Part shown: piece after piece, positions 26,458 to 34,788 of the stretch
Layout: every line of letters begins with the position of its first letter
Position numbering within the stretch: position 1 is the first letter of the stretch
Assembly: GCF_001375595.1 (NCBI RefSeq)
Contig: NZ_CVJQ01000003.1
Span: 39,804-103,803, forward strand
DNA length: 64,000 nucleotides
Direction of reading: 5' to 3'
Origin: Phenylobacterium immobile (ATCC 35973)
GTDB lineage: Bacteria > Pseudomonadota > Alphaproteobacteria > Caulobacterales > Caulobacteraceae
Made by a program: the position numbers and the translations under genes
The notes under the pieces: generated by a model
Told to the model about the DNA's origin: nothing
Seen by the model: only the letters and a program-made list of their open reading frames with translations
The model's database searches: none

Positions 26458-28452
26458 ATGCCAGAATACCTCGCGCCAGGCGTCTACATCGAAGAGACCT
26501 CGTATCGTGCGAAGTCGATCGAGGGCGTCAGCACCACCACCACCGGCTTTGTCGGACCCACCCGGTTCGGGCCAGTGACCGCCGATCCTGACGTCATCAC
26601 CAGCCTCGGCGAGTTCGAGCGCGTCTATGGCGGCGGCGAGCAGCTGCGGTTCGGGGCGAACCCGGCGAGTCCGACCGTCGTGCACAACTATATGTGGCAC
26701 GCGGCCCGGTCGTTCTTCGCCGAGGGCGGTCGCAGGCTCTACGTGTCACGCGCCTACAGGCGGCCGGATGACCAGGATTACGCGGGGCCCGACGACGTCG
26801 GTGCGCTGCTAGGCGCCGGGCCGAACTGGTCTGACGGACACGCCCGCTGGCAGCCTGGTCCCGCCAGCCCCTTCAGCCTGACCGCGCGCCATCCCGGCGC
26901 CGCCGGCAACATCATGCTGCGGCTGGAGCTGCGCGCCGGCGAGAACGTCCTGGGCGCCGTCAATGTGGCGGGCGGCAAGCAGCGGCCGGTCCTGGGCGCG
27001 ATCGTGCCCGGCGATGTCATCTGGATCCACGACGAGGTCGAACCGATCACCTCCCCGCCGGGCCGCGTCGGCGACCTCTACCTGGCGGATCACCCTGACA
27101 CGAGCACTGAGCTTGATCCGCGCAACATCGCCTTTTGGCGCTTCAGCGGCGCCCCCGGCGCGCCAATCAGCGCATCGTCCCTGACGGTCACGAGCCCGGT
27201 GGACAGCGCCGAGATCGTGGGCGATCCCACCGGCGGGATGAAGGTGCGGGTCCTGACCCTGACCATCTCCGCGTTCAGCCGCCAGGGCGAGTTCCTGGGC
27301 GCCTGGGCCAACCTGCCGCTCGACCCCAACCACCGCACGGGCGGCGCCAAGGACGGATTCTCGGAAGTCTTCAGCCCGAATAGCGCTGACCTGAGCGCGC
27401 CCTTCGTCGCTGAGATGCCCACGGCGTTCAATGGCCTCGACGTGGTCGCCGCCTTGTTCGGCGTGGCGGCCGCCGACGTCATGGACGGCGCGTCCTTGCT
27501 GCGGGGCATCGTCGTCGACATCCAGCTGAACGGTGGCAGCGATGGCCTGGTCCCAGCGGCGGGCGACTATGAGGGCCGAGCCGATCCCGAGCAGGAATTC
27601 AAAACCGGGCTGAAGCAGTTCGAGGCGATCGACGACATATCGATCGTCGCCGCGCCCGGCTCGACCTGGAACTACCGCGATCCGGATCGGGCGCGTGAAG
27701 CCAACACCATCATCTCGAGCCTGCTGATCCACGCGGAGACGCTGAAGTACCGCATCGCGGTAATCGACTCCGCGGAGGGCCAGACCATCTCTGATGTCCG
27801 CAAGATGCGGGCGAAGATCGATAGCAAGTACGCCGCCTTCTACTACCCCTGGGTGCGCGTCCTGGATCCCATCACCCGGGCCGAAATCGGCCTGCCGCCG
27901 TCAGGCTTCGTCGCCGGCATCTATGCGCGCAACGACATCGAACGCGCGGTCTTCAAGGCGCCGGCCAACGAGGTGGTGCGCAGCGCCATCGGCTTCGAGA
28001 AGCTCCTGAATCGCTCCGAACAGGAGGTGCTGAACCCGGAAGGGATCAACTGCTTCCGCTTCTTCCCCGGCCGCGGCTTCCGCCTGTGGGGCGCGCGCCT
28101 GGCCTCCTCGGACCCCGAGTGGAAATACGTCAACCTGCGGCGCTACTTCGCCTACCTCGAACATTCGATCGACAAGGGCACCCAATGGGCCGTCTTCGAG
28201 CCCAATGGTGAGCTCACCTGGGCCAATGTCCGACGAACGATCGAGGATTTCCTGCTGAACGAGTGGCTGAACGGCGCGCTCCTCGGCGAGAAGCCGGAGC
28301 GGGCCTACTTTGTCACCTGCGACCGCTCGACCATGAGCCAGAACGATCTCGATAACGGCCGGCTGGTTTGCAAGATCGGCGTCGCCGCCTCGCGCCCCGC
28401 CGAGTTCGTGGTCTTCCGCATCGGCCAGTGGACCGGCGACCGCAAGGTCTGA
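26458..28452 (+). CDS. Contractile sheath protein (Afp2-4/Pvc2-4-like)
   Basis: A 664-aa tail sheath protein. The N-terminal YLAPGVYIEETSYRAKSIEG and STTTTGFVGPTRFGP are the classic sheath opening with the linking arm. YMWHAARSFFAEGGRRLYVS lies at about residue 78. The C-terminal third carries NPEGINCFRFFPGRGFRLWG, VNLRRYFAYLEHSIDKGTQW and the closing FVVFRIGQWTGDRKV. The subunits form an extended sleeve round the tube and contract to drive it forward. It is the main sheath of the cluster, followed 33 bp later by the tube gene. Confidence 0.95.
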   Translation: MPEYLAPGVYIEETSYRAKSIEGVSTTTTGFVGPTRFGPVTADPDVITSLGEFERVYGGGEQLRFGANPASPTVVHNYMWHAARSFFAEGGRRLYVSRAYRRPDDQDYAGPDDVGALLGAGPNWSDGHARWQPGPASPFSLTARHPGAAGNIMLRLELRAGENVLGAVNVAGGKQRPVLGAIVPGDVIWIHDEVEPITSPPGRVGDLYLADHPDTSTELDPRNIAFWRFSGAPGAPISASSLTVTSPVDSAEIVGDPTGGMKVRVLTLTISAFSRQGEFLGAWANLPLDPNHRTGGAKDGFSEVFSPNSADLSAPFVAEMPTAFNGLDVVAALFGVAAADVMDGASLLRGIVVDIQLNGGSDGLVPAAGDYEGRADPEQEFKTGLKQFEAIDDISIVAAPGSTWNYRDPDRAREANTIISSLLIHAETLKYRIAVIDSAEGQTISDVRKMRAKIDSKYAAFYYPWVRVLDPITRAEIGLPPSGFVAGIYARNDIERAVFKAPANEVVRSAIGFEKLLNRSEQEVLNPEGINCFRFFPGRGFRLWGARLASSDPEWKYVNLRRYFAYLEHSIDKGTQWAVFEPNGELTWANVRRTIEDFLLNEWLNGALLGEKPERAYFVTCDRSTMSQNDLDNGRLVCKIGVAASRPAEFVVFRIGQWTGDRKV

Positions 28453-28485
28453 TCCCGCACAGCCCCCATCTGAAGGAGAGGCCCG

Positions 28486-28941
28486 ATGGCCGCCAACAGG
28501 GAACGCCCCTACACCCAGTTCAACTTCCTGGTCGATCTCGGCCTCGGCAACCCGGAGTCCGTCGACGCCGGCTTCCAGGAGGTCAGCGGCATCGGCACGG
28601 AAGTCACCGTCGCCGAGTACCGCAACGGCAACGAGAAAGAGAACAACGTCCGCAAGATCACCGGGCTCAACAAGAGCTCGGACGTCACGCTCAAGCGCGG
28701 CGTGATCGGCACGCTGGCGCTCTATAGCTGGCTGAACGACATCCGCCGGAACGGCGACGCCGGCGGCCTGCGCCGCGTCACGGTCCAACTGCAGAGCGAG
28801 GACCGCCAGACCACGGCGCTGACCTGGCAGCTTATGGGTGCGCGGATCATCAAATACACCTGCGGCCCCCTCAATGCGAAGGGGACCGACGTGGCCATGG
28901 AAGAAATGGTCCTGGCTTACGAGAAGCTGCTGATCGAATAG
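28486..28941 (+). CDS. Inner tube protein (gp19-like, Afp1-type)
   Basis: A 151-aa tube protein of the phage gp19/Hcp-like CIS family. It has YTQFNFLVDLGLGNPESVDA, FQEVSGIGTEVTVAEYRNGN, the ITGLNKSSDVTLKRGVIGTL loop and a C-terminal VAMEEMVLAYEKLLIE. Hexamers stack to form the rigid tube that carries cargo. It follows the main sheath gene and precedes a second sheath, in the typical sheath-tube-sheath-tube order. Confidence 0.93.
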   Translation: MAANRERPYTQFNFLVDLGLGNPESVDAGFQEVSGIGTEVTVAEYRNGNEKENNVRKITGLNKSSDVTLKRGVIGTLALYSWLNDIRRNGDAGGLRRVTVQLQSEDRQTTALTWQLMGARIIKYTCGPLNAKGTDVAMEEMVLAYEKLLIE

Positions 28942-28943
28942 CG

Positions 28944-31598
28944 ATGAGCAGCACCCTCGCCACGCGACTGCCGGGCGTGCGGGTCACCGCCGCACCGGCC
29001 CAGGCGCCCGAGGCCCTGCCGCGGATGGACATCTGTGTGTTCATCGGGCTGGCGTCGCGTGGGCCCCTGCAGCTGCCCGTGGCGGTGGAGGACAAGGTCG
29101 AGTTCGCGGCGATCTTCGGGGCCGATGCGCCGCTCGCATGGGACAACAGCGTCGGCGCGCCGGCAAAGGCGCTTCTCGGCCCTGCGGTGCGCGCCTTCTT
29201 CGCCAATGGCGGGCGGCGCTGCTGGATCGTCCGCGTCGCTGATGCAAGCGCCGCCTACAATCGCATTGACCTGCCTGGCGTGATCGCGGTCGGCGGCGAC
29301 GAGCCGCTCCAGGCGCAACTGCGCGCCCGATCCGCGGGCAGCTGGGCGGACCGGCTGACCCTGAGCCTCGCGCCGCAGGCCACATCCCAGCCCTTGCTGT
29401 CGGCAGACGTGTTCGCTGCTGAGCCGCGCATAGAAGCGACCGCTGCGACCGCGCCGGCGGCCGGCGAACTCCTGGCCTTCACCTGGACCGGCGCGGGCGG
29501 CCTTGAAACAGCGCGCCTGCACGCCGTCGCCACGATCGATGAAAGCCCCGCCGCTTCGGGCGTCGTTCGCCGCCGCCTGAGACCGGTTCTCTGGTCCGCG
29601 CTGGCCCAGGCCGAGCCCGCCGCTGGCGTTGAGGCCTCAGGCCTGACCCTTTCGCCCTGCGCCGCCATCCTGACTGTCAGTGACGAGGCCAAGCTGATCC
29701 TGCCGGCCTCCGCCGAGACACCCCGCGCCGGTGAAATCCTGAACCTCCTGCGGCCCGACGGTCAGCGCGGTTGGATCCTGGCGACCGCCGTTGTCGGCGA
29801 AGACATGCGGACCACCGTCACAGGCCCGCTACGCTGGGAGATCGTCCCCGCCACACCCCCGGCCGGGACCCTGCGCTGTGACCGGATCACCCTTGACCTG
29901 AGCGCCCTCGGACCCGGCCTGAAGACGTGCGAACTGGGTTTCGGCGCTTCTGCGCAAGGCCCACGCTACCTTGGCGCCTTGCCCACCGACGACGCCCGCT
30001 ACGGCTACCAGCCGCCGTCGTCGACCGGAACCTCCGCCCCAGGCCTGGCGGGCGGCCCGCTGGGCGCCTCGGCCCTGCCTCTGGCCGGGCTCGACGGGGA
30101 AAGTCGCGTCTTCGTGCCCCTCTTCGATGCCGAGGATCTGCCGGCGCCCGCGGGGCACGACGGCCGCGCCGCGCTCGCCCGGGACGGCCTCTCGACCTTC
30201 GACGCCGGCCTGTTCATTGACACGGACGTCGCCGCCGTCGCGGTGGACCAGGTGGTCTCCACCGCCGACTACCTGCGCTATCGCGCCCCGACGATCCGGC
30301 GCCTGCGCGGCGCCCATGTCGCCCTCGGTATCGACGAGTCCGCCGTCCTTGATGAGGCGACGCTGATCGCCTGCCCCGACGCGGTCCTGCCAGCCTGGCG
30401 GCCTTCGGCGGAAGCCGACTTTGTCGTGCGGCCCCTGGTGATCGCCGGGGAGCCGGATCCCTGCGCCGTCGAGAGCGCCTTCGCCGACTGCTCGATCTGC
30501 ACCGTGTCGATTGAAGCCCTGCACGCCACGCTGGGCGTCGCTGGCGAGGTCGACCTCTTCTGGCGCGCCTCCGACCCCAACGCCGTCTGCGTGGTCGAGG
30601 CCGCCAGCCGCGAGGACTTCGATGGCGCGAGCGAGATTTACCGCGGCCCCGCCGGCGCCTGCACGGCGCGTGCTCCGCTCGAGCAGGAAATCTTCTGGAG
30701 GGTCCGCGCTGAGGTCCCCGGCGAGAATTGCGGCTGGGCCGCCGCCATCGCCGTCATCGTCCGCGACCGCCGGGGCTTCGCCATGGATGCGGCGGCCGAT
30801 GGCCACGCCCTGGTCGAGGTCCAGCAGGCGATCCTGCGGATCTGCGCGGCGCGGGGCGACCTGATGGCTGTGCTTTCCCTGCCGGCGACCTTCGGCGCGG
30901 ACGACGCCATCGATCACGCCGCCAAGCTCCAGCGCCTGCGGCCCGGCGAGGAACGCGCCCTGTCCTACGGTGCGCTCTACCACCCCTGGGTCGTCAGCCT
31001 CGACAGCCCCGCGGGCATCGAAACGACCCCGCCCGACGGCCCCATGGCCGGTGTCATGGCCGCCCGCGCCATCCGTCGCGGCGCCTGGATCGCCCCGGCC
31101 AACGAGCCCCTGCAGAAGGCCCTGGCCCTGACCCCGGCTATGCCTCCAGGCCGCAAGATCGACCTCGCCGAGGCCGGGGTGAACACGCTGTCCCGTGAAG
31201 CGCGTGGTTTTCTGCAGATGGGCGCCGAGACCCTGTCGCTGGATCCGGAGCTGCGGCAGATCAATGTGCGCCGCCTGCTGATCCTGATCCGCCGCCTCGC
31301 AATGCGCCACGGCGTCCGCTACGTCTTCGAGCCCAATGACGCGGCCCTCCGCCGCACCGTCGAGCGGGTTTTCGAGGGCCATCTCGGCGACCTCTTCCAG
31401 CGCGGCGCCTTCTCCGGCGCCAAGCCAGAGACCGCCTTCCAGGTCGACTGCGGCCCGGCGCTGAACACCCCGCAAGGCGTCGAGGCCGGCCGGTTCGTCG
31501 TCGAGCTTCGCGTCGCCCCGTCTCTGCCCATGCGATTCCTGACCGTGCGGCTGACGCAGAGCGCTGGCGCGCTGGCTGTCACGGAGGGCCGGTCATGA
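28944..31598 (+). CDS. Second sheath protein with an inserted FnIII-like domain
   Basis: An 884-aa sheath paralogue, 220 residues longer than the first. The start has RLPGVRVTAAPAQAPEALPR and AVRAFFANGGRRCWIVRV. The C-terminal sheath core is clear: GVNTLSREARGFLQMGAETL, INVRRLLILIRRLAMRHGVR and SLPMRFLTVRLTQSAG. Between them, roughly residues 515-610, lies a stretch with GEVDLFWRASDPNAVCVVEA and EQEIFWRVRAEVPGENCGWA. This resembles a fibronectin type III domain rather than sheath sequence. It probably forms the baseplate-proximal or specialised sheath ring, with the insert exposed. It overlaps the following tube gene by 4 nt. Confidence 0.85.
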   Translation: MSSTLATRLPGVRVTAAPAQAPEALPRMDICVFIGLASRGPLQLPVAVEDKVEFAAIFGADAPLAWDNSVGAPAKALLGPAVRAFFANGGRRCWIVRVADASAAYNRIDLPGVIAVGGDEPLQAQLRARSAGSWADRLTLSLAPQATSQPLLSADVFAAEPRIEATAATAPAAGELLAFTWTGAGGLETARLHAVATIDESPAASGVVRRRLRPVLWSALAQAEPAAGVEASGLTLSPCAAILTVSDEAKLILPASAETPRAGEILNLLRPDGQRGWILATAVVGEDMRTTVTGPLRWEIVPATPPAGTLRCDRITLDLSALGPGLKTCELGFGASAQGPRYLGALPTDDARYGYQPPSSTGTSAPGLAGGPLGASALPLAGLDGESRVFVPLFDAEDLPAPAGHDGRAALARDGLSTFDAGLFIDTDVAAVAVDQVVSTADYLRYRAPTIRRLRGAHVALGIDESAVLDEATLIACPDAVLPAWRPSAEADFVVRPLVIAGEPDPCAVESAFADCSICTVSIEALHATLGVAGEVDLFWRASDPNAVCVVEAASREDFDGASEIYRGPAGACTARAPLEQEIFWRVRAEVPGENCGWAAAIAVIVRDRRGFAMDAAADGHALVEVQQAILRICAARGDLMAVLSLPATFGADDAIDHAAKLQRLRPGEERALSYGALYHPWVVSLDSPAGIETTPPDGPMAGVMAARAIRRGAWIAPANEPLQKALALTPAMPPGRKIDLAEAGVNTLSREARGFLQMGAETLSLDPELRQINVRRLLILIRRLAMRHGVRYVFEPNDAALRRTVERVFEGHLGDLFQRGAFSGAKPETAFQVDCGPALNTPQGVEAGRFVVELRVAPSLPMRFLTVRLTQSAGALAVTEGRS

Positions 31599-32101
31599 TC
31601 TCGATCGACGCCTCGATCTCCATCGGCTCACAGCCGAACACCACGCCCTTCACGGCTTTCAACTTCGCCGTCGAGATCGTCCGCGACGACGCCTCCGACC
31701 GCCTGGTCGCCGGCTCGTTCTCGGAATGCGACGGGCTGGAGATGACCATGGAGGTCAAGACCATCCGCGAAGGCGGCTCGAACGCCCGGCAGATCCGGCT
31801 GGCCGGCCCCGCGTCCTTCGGCAACCTGACCCTGAAGCGCGGCATGACCGCCTCGACCGACCTTTGGCAGTGGTTCGCCGACACGCTGGACAACCCCGCT
31901 TTGCGGGCCAGCGGCGAGGTGGTGGTCTTCGCCCCCGACGGGATCACCGAGCGGGCGCGTTTCATTCTGACCCGCTGCCTGCCGATCAAGGTCAAGGCCC
32001 CGCCGCTTAACGCCAAGGACGGGCTCGTCGCCATCGAGGAGCTGCAACTCGCCTACGAGACTTTGCGGTTGAAGCCGGCCTCTGGAGGGCTCTTCGGATG
32101 A
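31595..32101 (+). CDS. Second inner tube protein (tube initiator, Afp5-like)
   Basis: A 168-aa gp19-like protein: TPFTAFNFAVEIVRDDASDR, GSFSECDGLEMTMEVKTIRE, GPASFGNLTLKRGMTASTDL and VAIEELQLAYETLRLKP. It is longer at the N-terminus than the main tube protein. In Afp-type systems the tube paralogue at this gene position forms the first ring on the baseplate hub. It is coupled to the CIS-tube/LysM gene by a 4-nt overlap. Confidence 0.88.
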   Translation: MISIDASISIGSQPNTTPFTAFNFAVEIVRDDASDRLVAGSFSECDGLEMTMEVKTIREGGSNARQIRLAGPASFGNLTLKRGMTASTDLWQWFADTLDNPALRASGEVVVFAPDGITERARFILTRCLPIKVKAPPLNAKDGLVAIEELQLAYETLRLKPASGGLFG

Positions 32102-32829
32102 CCGCCCTGGAACGCGCCGAACTCATTGAGCTGAACTCCGACCTCACCGATGTGAAGCCCGGCGGCAAGCGTCTGAAGGTCCAATTCAACCCCGAGCAGT
32201 TGAAGGTCAGCTTCTCGACCCAGACGTCCACCCCCTCGCGCACGGCCTCCGAAAGCGGCGGCGCGCCGCGCACCGGCGACCAAGCCGCCGGCACCGCCGG
32301 GCGCCAATATCTGGGCGCCGGCTCGACCAAGCTGTCGCTGTCCCTGTGGTTCGACGTCACGGCGGCGACCGACGTCGCCTTCCAGGTCGATGATGTGCGC
32401 CGCCTCACCCAGGAGGTCGTCTACTTCCTGGTGGCCCAGCCGGCCCAGGCCGATCCCAACACCTATGCCCCGCCCGGGGTGCGCTTCCAGTGGGGCGCCT
32501 TCAAGTTCGACGGCATCATCGACAGCCTCGAGGAGAACCTGGAGTTCTTCTCCAGCGAAGGCCGCCCGCTCAGGGCGCAGATCTCACTCGGCCTCTCGCA
32601 ACAACGCATCCTGATCCAGACCTTCGGCCCGCCGGGCGCGGCCAAGGGACCGGGCGTCTCGCCGCTCTCGGCCGCGCCGCAGGGCGCGACGCTGCAGGGG
32701 CTCGCCCAGGCCGCCGGCCGCGGCGACTGGCAGGCGATCGCCAGCGCCAACGGCATCGAGAACCCGCGGATCATCGCGCCCGGCGCGATGCTCAACCTCA
32801 ACGCCAGAGCCAGTTTCGGAGGACGTTGA
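32098..32829 (+). CDS. CIS tube/baseplate protein with LysM domain (Afp7/Pvc7-like)
   Basis: A 243-aa protein. Residues about 10-180 match the contractile-injection-system tube domain, with KRLKVQFNPEQLKVSFSTQT, DDVRRLTQEVVYFLVAQPAQ and FQWGAFKFDGIIDSLEENLE. A C-terminal LysM-like module (residues about 195-238) reads LQGLAQAAGRGDWQAIASAN then IENPRIIAPGAMLNL. In phage terms it corresponds to gp53-like adaptor proteins linking the tube initiator to the baseplate. Confidence 0.9.
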   Translation: MTALERAELIELNSDLTDVKPGGKRLKVQFNPEQLKVSFSTQTSTPSRTASESGGAPRTGDQAAGTAGRQYLGAGSTKLSLSLWFDVTAATDVAFQVDDVRRLTQEVVYFLVAQPAQADPNTYAPPGVRFQWGAFKFDGIIDSLEENLEFFSSEGRPLRAQISLGLSQQRILIQTFGPPGAAKGPGVSPLSAAPQGATLQGLAQAAGRGDWQAIASANGIENPRIIAPGAMLNLNARASFGGR

Positions 32830-32831
32830 TC

Positions 32832-32993
32832 ATGGCCGTCGTCATCAACGACTTCGAGGTCGTCGCCGAGCCCGCTCCGGCGCCCGGCGCCAGCGCGCCG
32901 GAAGTCACCGACGGCGCGCCGTCGCCGGCGGCCCTGGAGGTCGAGCGGATCCTGCGCAACCTGGCCGACCGCCTGGTCCGGGTGGAGGCTTAA
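32832..32993 (+). CDS. Small eCIS baseplate protein (DUF5908-like, Afp6/Pvc6 position)
   Basis: A 53-aa frame starting MAVVINDFEVVAEPAP at an ATG 2 nt after the LysM gene, with GGAGGA upstream inside the preceding gene. It has a short beta-like N-terminus, a Pro/Ala linker and a C-terminal helix (LEVERILRNLADRLVRVE). Size, place and layout match the tiny Afp6/Pvc6-type proteins assigned to DUF5908. The function is unknown. Confidence 0.65.
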   Translation: MAVVINDFEVVAEPAPAPGASAPEVTDGAPSPAALEVERILRNLADRLVRVEA

Positions 32994-32994
32994 G

Positions 32995-34065
32995 ATGGCT
33001 GACGGTTCCGCCGGCATCGCCCAGGCTCGCCCGACCATCTTGGTCGGCGACGAGAGCCGCCCCGAGCTGGCCAGCGGCCTGTTCGGCCTGACCATCGACG
33101 AGACTACCGAGGGCCTGCACCGCTGCGAGGCGCTGCTGGGAAACTGGGGTCCGAAGAACGGGACCCTGGGTTTCCTCTACTTCGACCGGGCGACGCTGGA
33201 CTTCGGCAAGCGCCTCCGCGTGAAGCTGGGCGACGACGTCCTCTTCGACGGCCGCATCACCGGCCTTGAGGCGCGCTTTCCGGAGGCCTCGCCGCCACAA
33301 CTGGTCGTCCTCGCCGAAGACCGCCTGCAGGACCTGCGGAAGAGCCGGCGCAGCCGCACGTTCGAAGACGTCACCGACGCTGATGTCTTTGGCGCCATCG
33401 CCGGCGACCACGACCTGACCCCGCAGATCGATGTCGAGGGGCCGACCCATCGCTGCCTCGCCCAGATCAACCAGAGCGACCTCGCCTTTCTGCGCGACCG
33501 CGCTCGCGCCATCGGCGCCGAGGTCTGGGTTGAAGACAAGACCCTGCATGTGGCGACCCGCGACAAGCGCCGCCGACAGCCCGCGACGCTCGCCCTCAAC
33601 GGCCGCCTGCGGGAGTTCTCAGTGATCGCCGATATCGCCGGCCAGGCCACCGAAGTCGCCGCGACCGGCTGGGACATCGAGGCCAAGACGGCCATCCTGA
33701 GCACGGCCGATGACTCCGTGATCTCTGGCGAACTGACCGACGGCGTCAGCGGCGCCTCGGTGCTGCGCGAGGCGCTGCAGGCGCGCCGCATGACGCTAGC
33801 CCACACCACGCCGGCCACCGAAGCAGAGGCCAGGGCCATGGCTGAAGGCTGGTTCCGCGCCCAGGCCCGCCGCTTCGTCGTCGGCCGTGGCGTCGCCGAC
33901 GCCGATGCGCGCTTGAGGGTCGGCGGCGTCGCCGACCTGCGCGGCCTGGGGCCGTTGTTCGAGGGCGAATACTACCTGGCCCAGACCCGCCACCGCTTCG
34001 ACACCGCCCACGGCTTCCGCACTGAATTCACCGGCGAGCGCGCCAACCTAGGACGTGCGGCATGA
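32995..34065 (+). CDS. Baseplate hub protein, gpD-like
   Basis: A 356-aa phage late-control D type hub: ELASGLFGLTIDETTEGLHR, LDFGKRLRVKLGDDVLFDGR, LAQINQSDLAFLRDRARAIG and the C-terminal FEGEYYLAQTRHRFDTAHGF. The hub links tube to spike and corresponds to the N-terminal part of VgrG or Afp8. The ATG is one base after the small gene's stop, and the 3' end overlaps the spike gene by 4 nt. Confidence 0.92.
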   Translation: MADGSAGIAQARPTILVGDESRPELASGLFGLTIDETTEGLHRCEALLGNWGPKNGTLGFLYFDRATLDFGKRLRVKLGDDVLFDGRITGLEARFPEASPPQLVVLAEDRLQDLRKSRRSRTFEDVTDADVFGAIAGDHDLTPQIDVEGPTHRCLAQINQSDLAFLRDRARAIGAEVWVEDKTLHVATRDKRRRQPATLALNGRLREFSVIADIAGQATEVAATGWDIEAKTAILSTADDSVISGELTDGVSGASVLREALQARRMTLAHTTPATEAEARAMAEGWFRAQARRFVVGRGVADADARLRVGGVADLRGLGPLFEGEYYLAQTRHRFDTAHGFRTEFTGERANLGRAA

Positions 34066-34784
34066 GCCTCCTCAGCCTCGCCCCGGACCGCGCGATGATC
34101 GACGGCCGCGTGCCTACCGGTCTCGGCGGGGTCTGGTACGGCGTCCATCCCGCGATCGTCAGCGACATCAAGGACCCGGACGGTCAGGGCCGGGAGAAGG
34201 AGAAGCTGCCCTGGGCGGCCGATTCCGGATCAGCCGAATACGAGGCCTGGGCGCGGCTGGCGACCATGATGGCCGGCCCTGATCGCGGCAGCTGGTTCGT
34301 GCCCGACGTGGACGACGAGGTGCTGGTCGCCTTCCAGGGCGGTGACCCGCGCCGGCCCTATGTTCTGGGCATGCTGTGGAACGGCGCCGACGCGCCGCCG
34401 CAGGCGATGGACGGCGCCGGCGCCAATAACAAAAAGGTGCTGCGCTCGCGCAATGGCGTGCAGCTGACCCTCGACGACCAGGACGGCCAGGAGGCCTTCA
34501 TCGTCGAGACCCCCGGCGGCCAGAAGATCACCCTGAAGGATGGCCCCGGCTCGGTCGAGATCGTCGACAGCAACGGCAACACCATCAAGCTGGAGATCGC
34601 CGGGATCACCGTCACCGCCTCGGCCAAGGTGACGATCAACGCCAGCATGGTCGCGGTCTCCGCCAGCATGGTCACCGTCGACGCCGGCATGTCGAAGTTC
34701 TCCGGCGTGGTCCAGTGCGACACCCTCATCGCCACCAGCGTGGTGGGCGCGTCCTACACGCCCGGCGCCGGCAACATCTGGTGA
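34062..34784 (+). CDS. Spike/baseplate protein V (gpV, gp5 OB-fold plus beta-helix)
   Basis: A 240-aa spike. An OB-fold domain (residues about 18-125) includes GVWYGVHPAIVSDIKDPDGQ, GSWFVPDVDDEVLVAFQGGD and RRPYVLGMLWNGADAPP. A short repetitive beta-helix follows, with VTASAKVTINASMVAVSASM and VTVDAGMSKFSG. In Afp8 and VgrG this domain is fused to gpD; here it is a separate gene. A PAAR-type tip protein is not seen. Confidence 0.9.
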   Translation: MSLLSLAPDRAMIDGRVPTGLGGVWYGVHPAIVSDIKDPDGQGREKEKLPWAADSGSAEYEAWARLATMMAGPDRGSWFVPDVDDEVLVAFQGGDPRRPYVLGMLWNGADAPPQAMDGAGANNKKVLRSRNGVQLTLDDQDGQEAFIVETPGGQKITLKDGPGSVEIVDSNGNTIKLEIAGITVTASAKVTINASMVAVSASMVTVDAGMSKFSGVVQCDTLIATSVVGASYTPGAGNIW

Positions 34785-34788
34785 CGCC

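Noticed and set aside
29829..31475. 548-aa minus-strand frame
   Set aside because: Antisense to the second sheath gene, whose sheath motifs are unmistakable.
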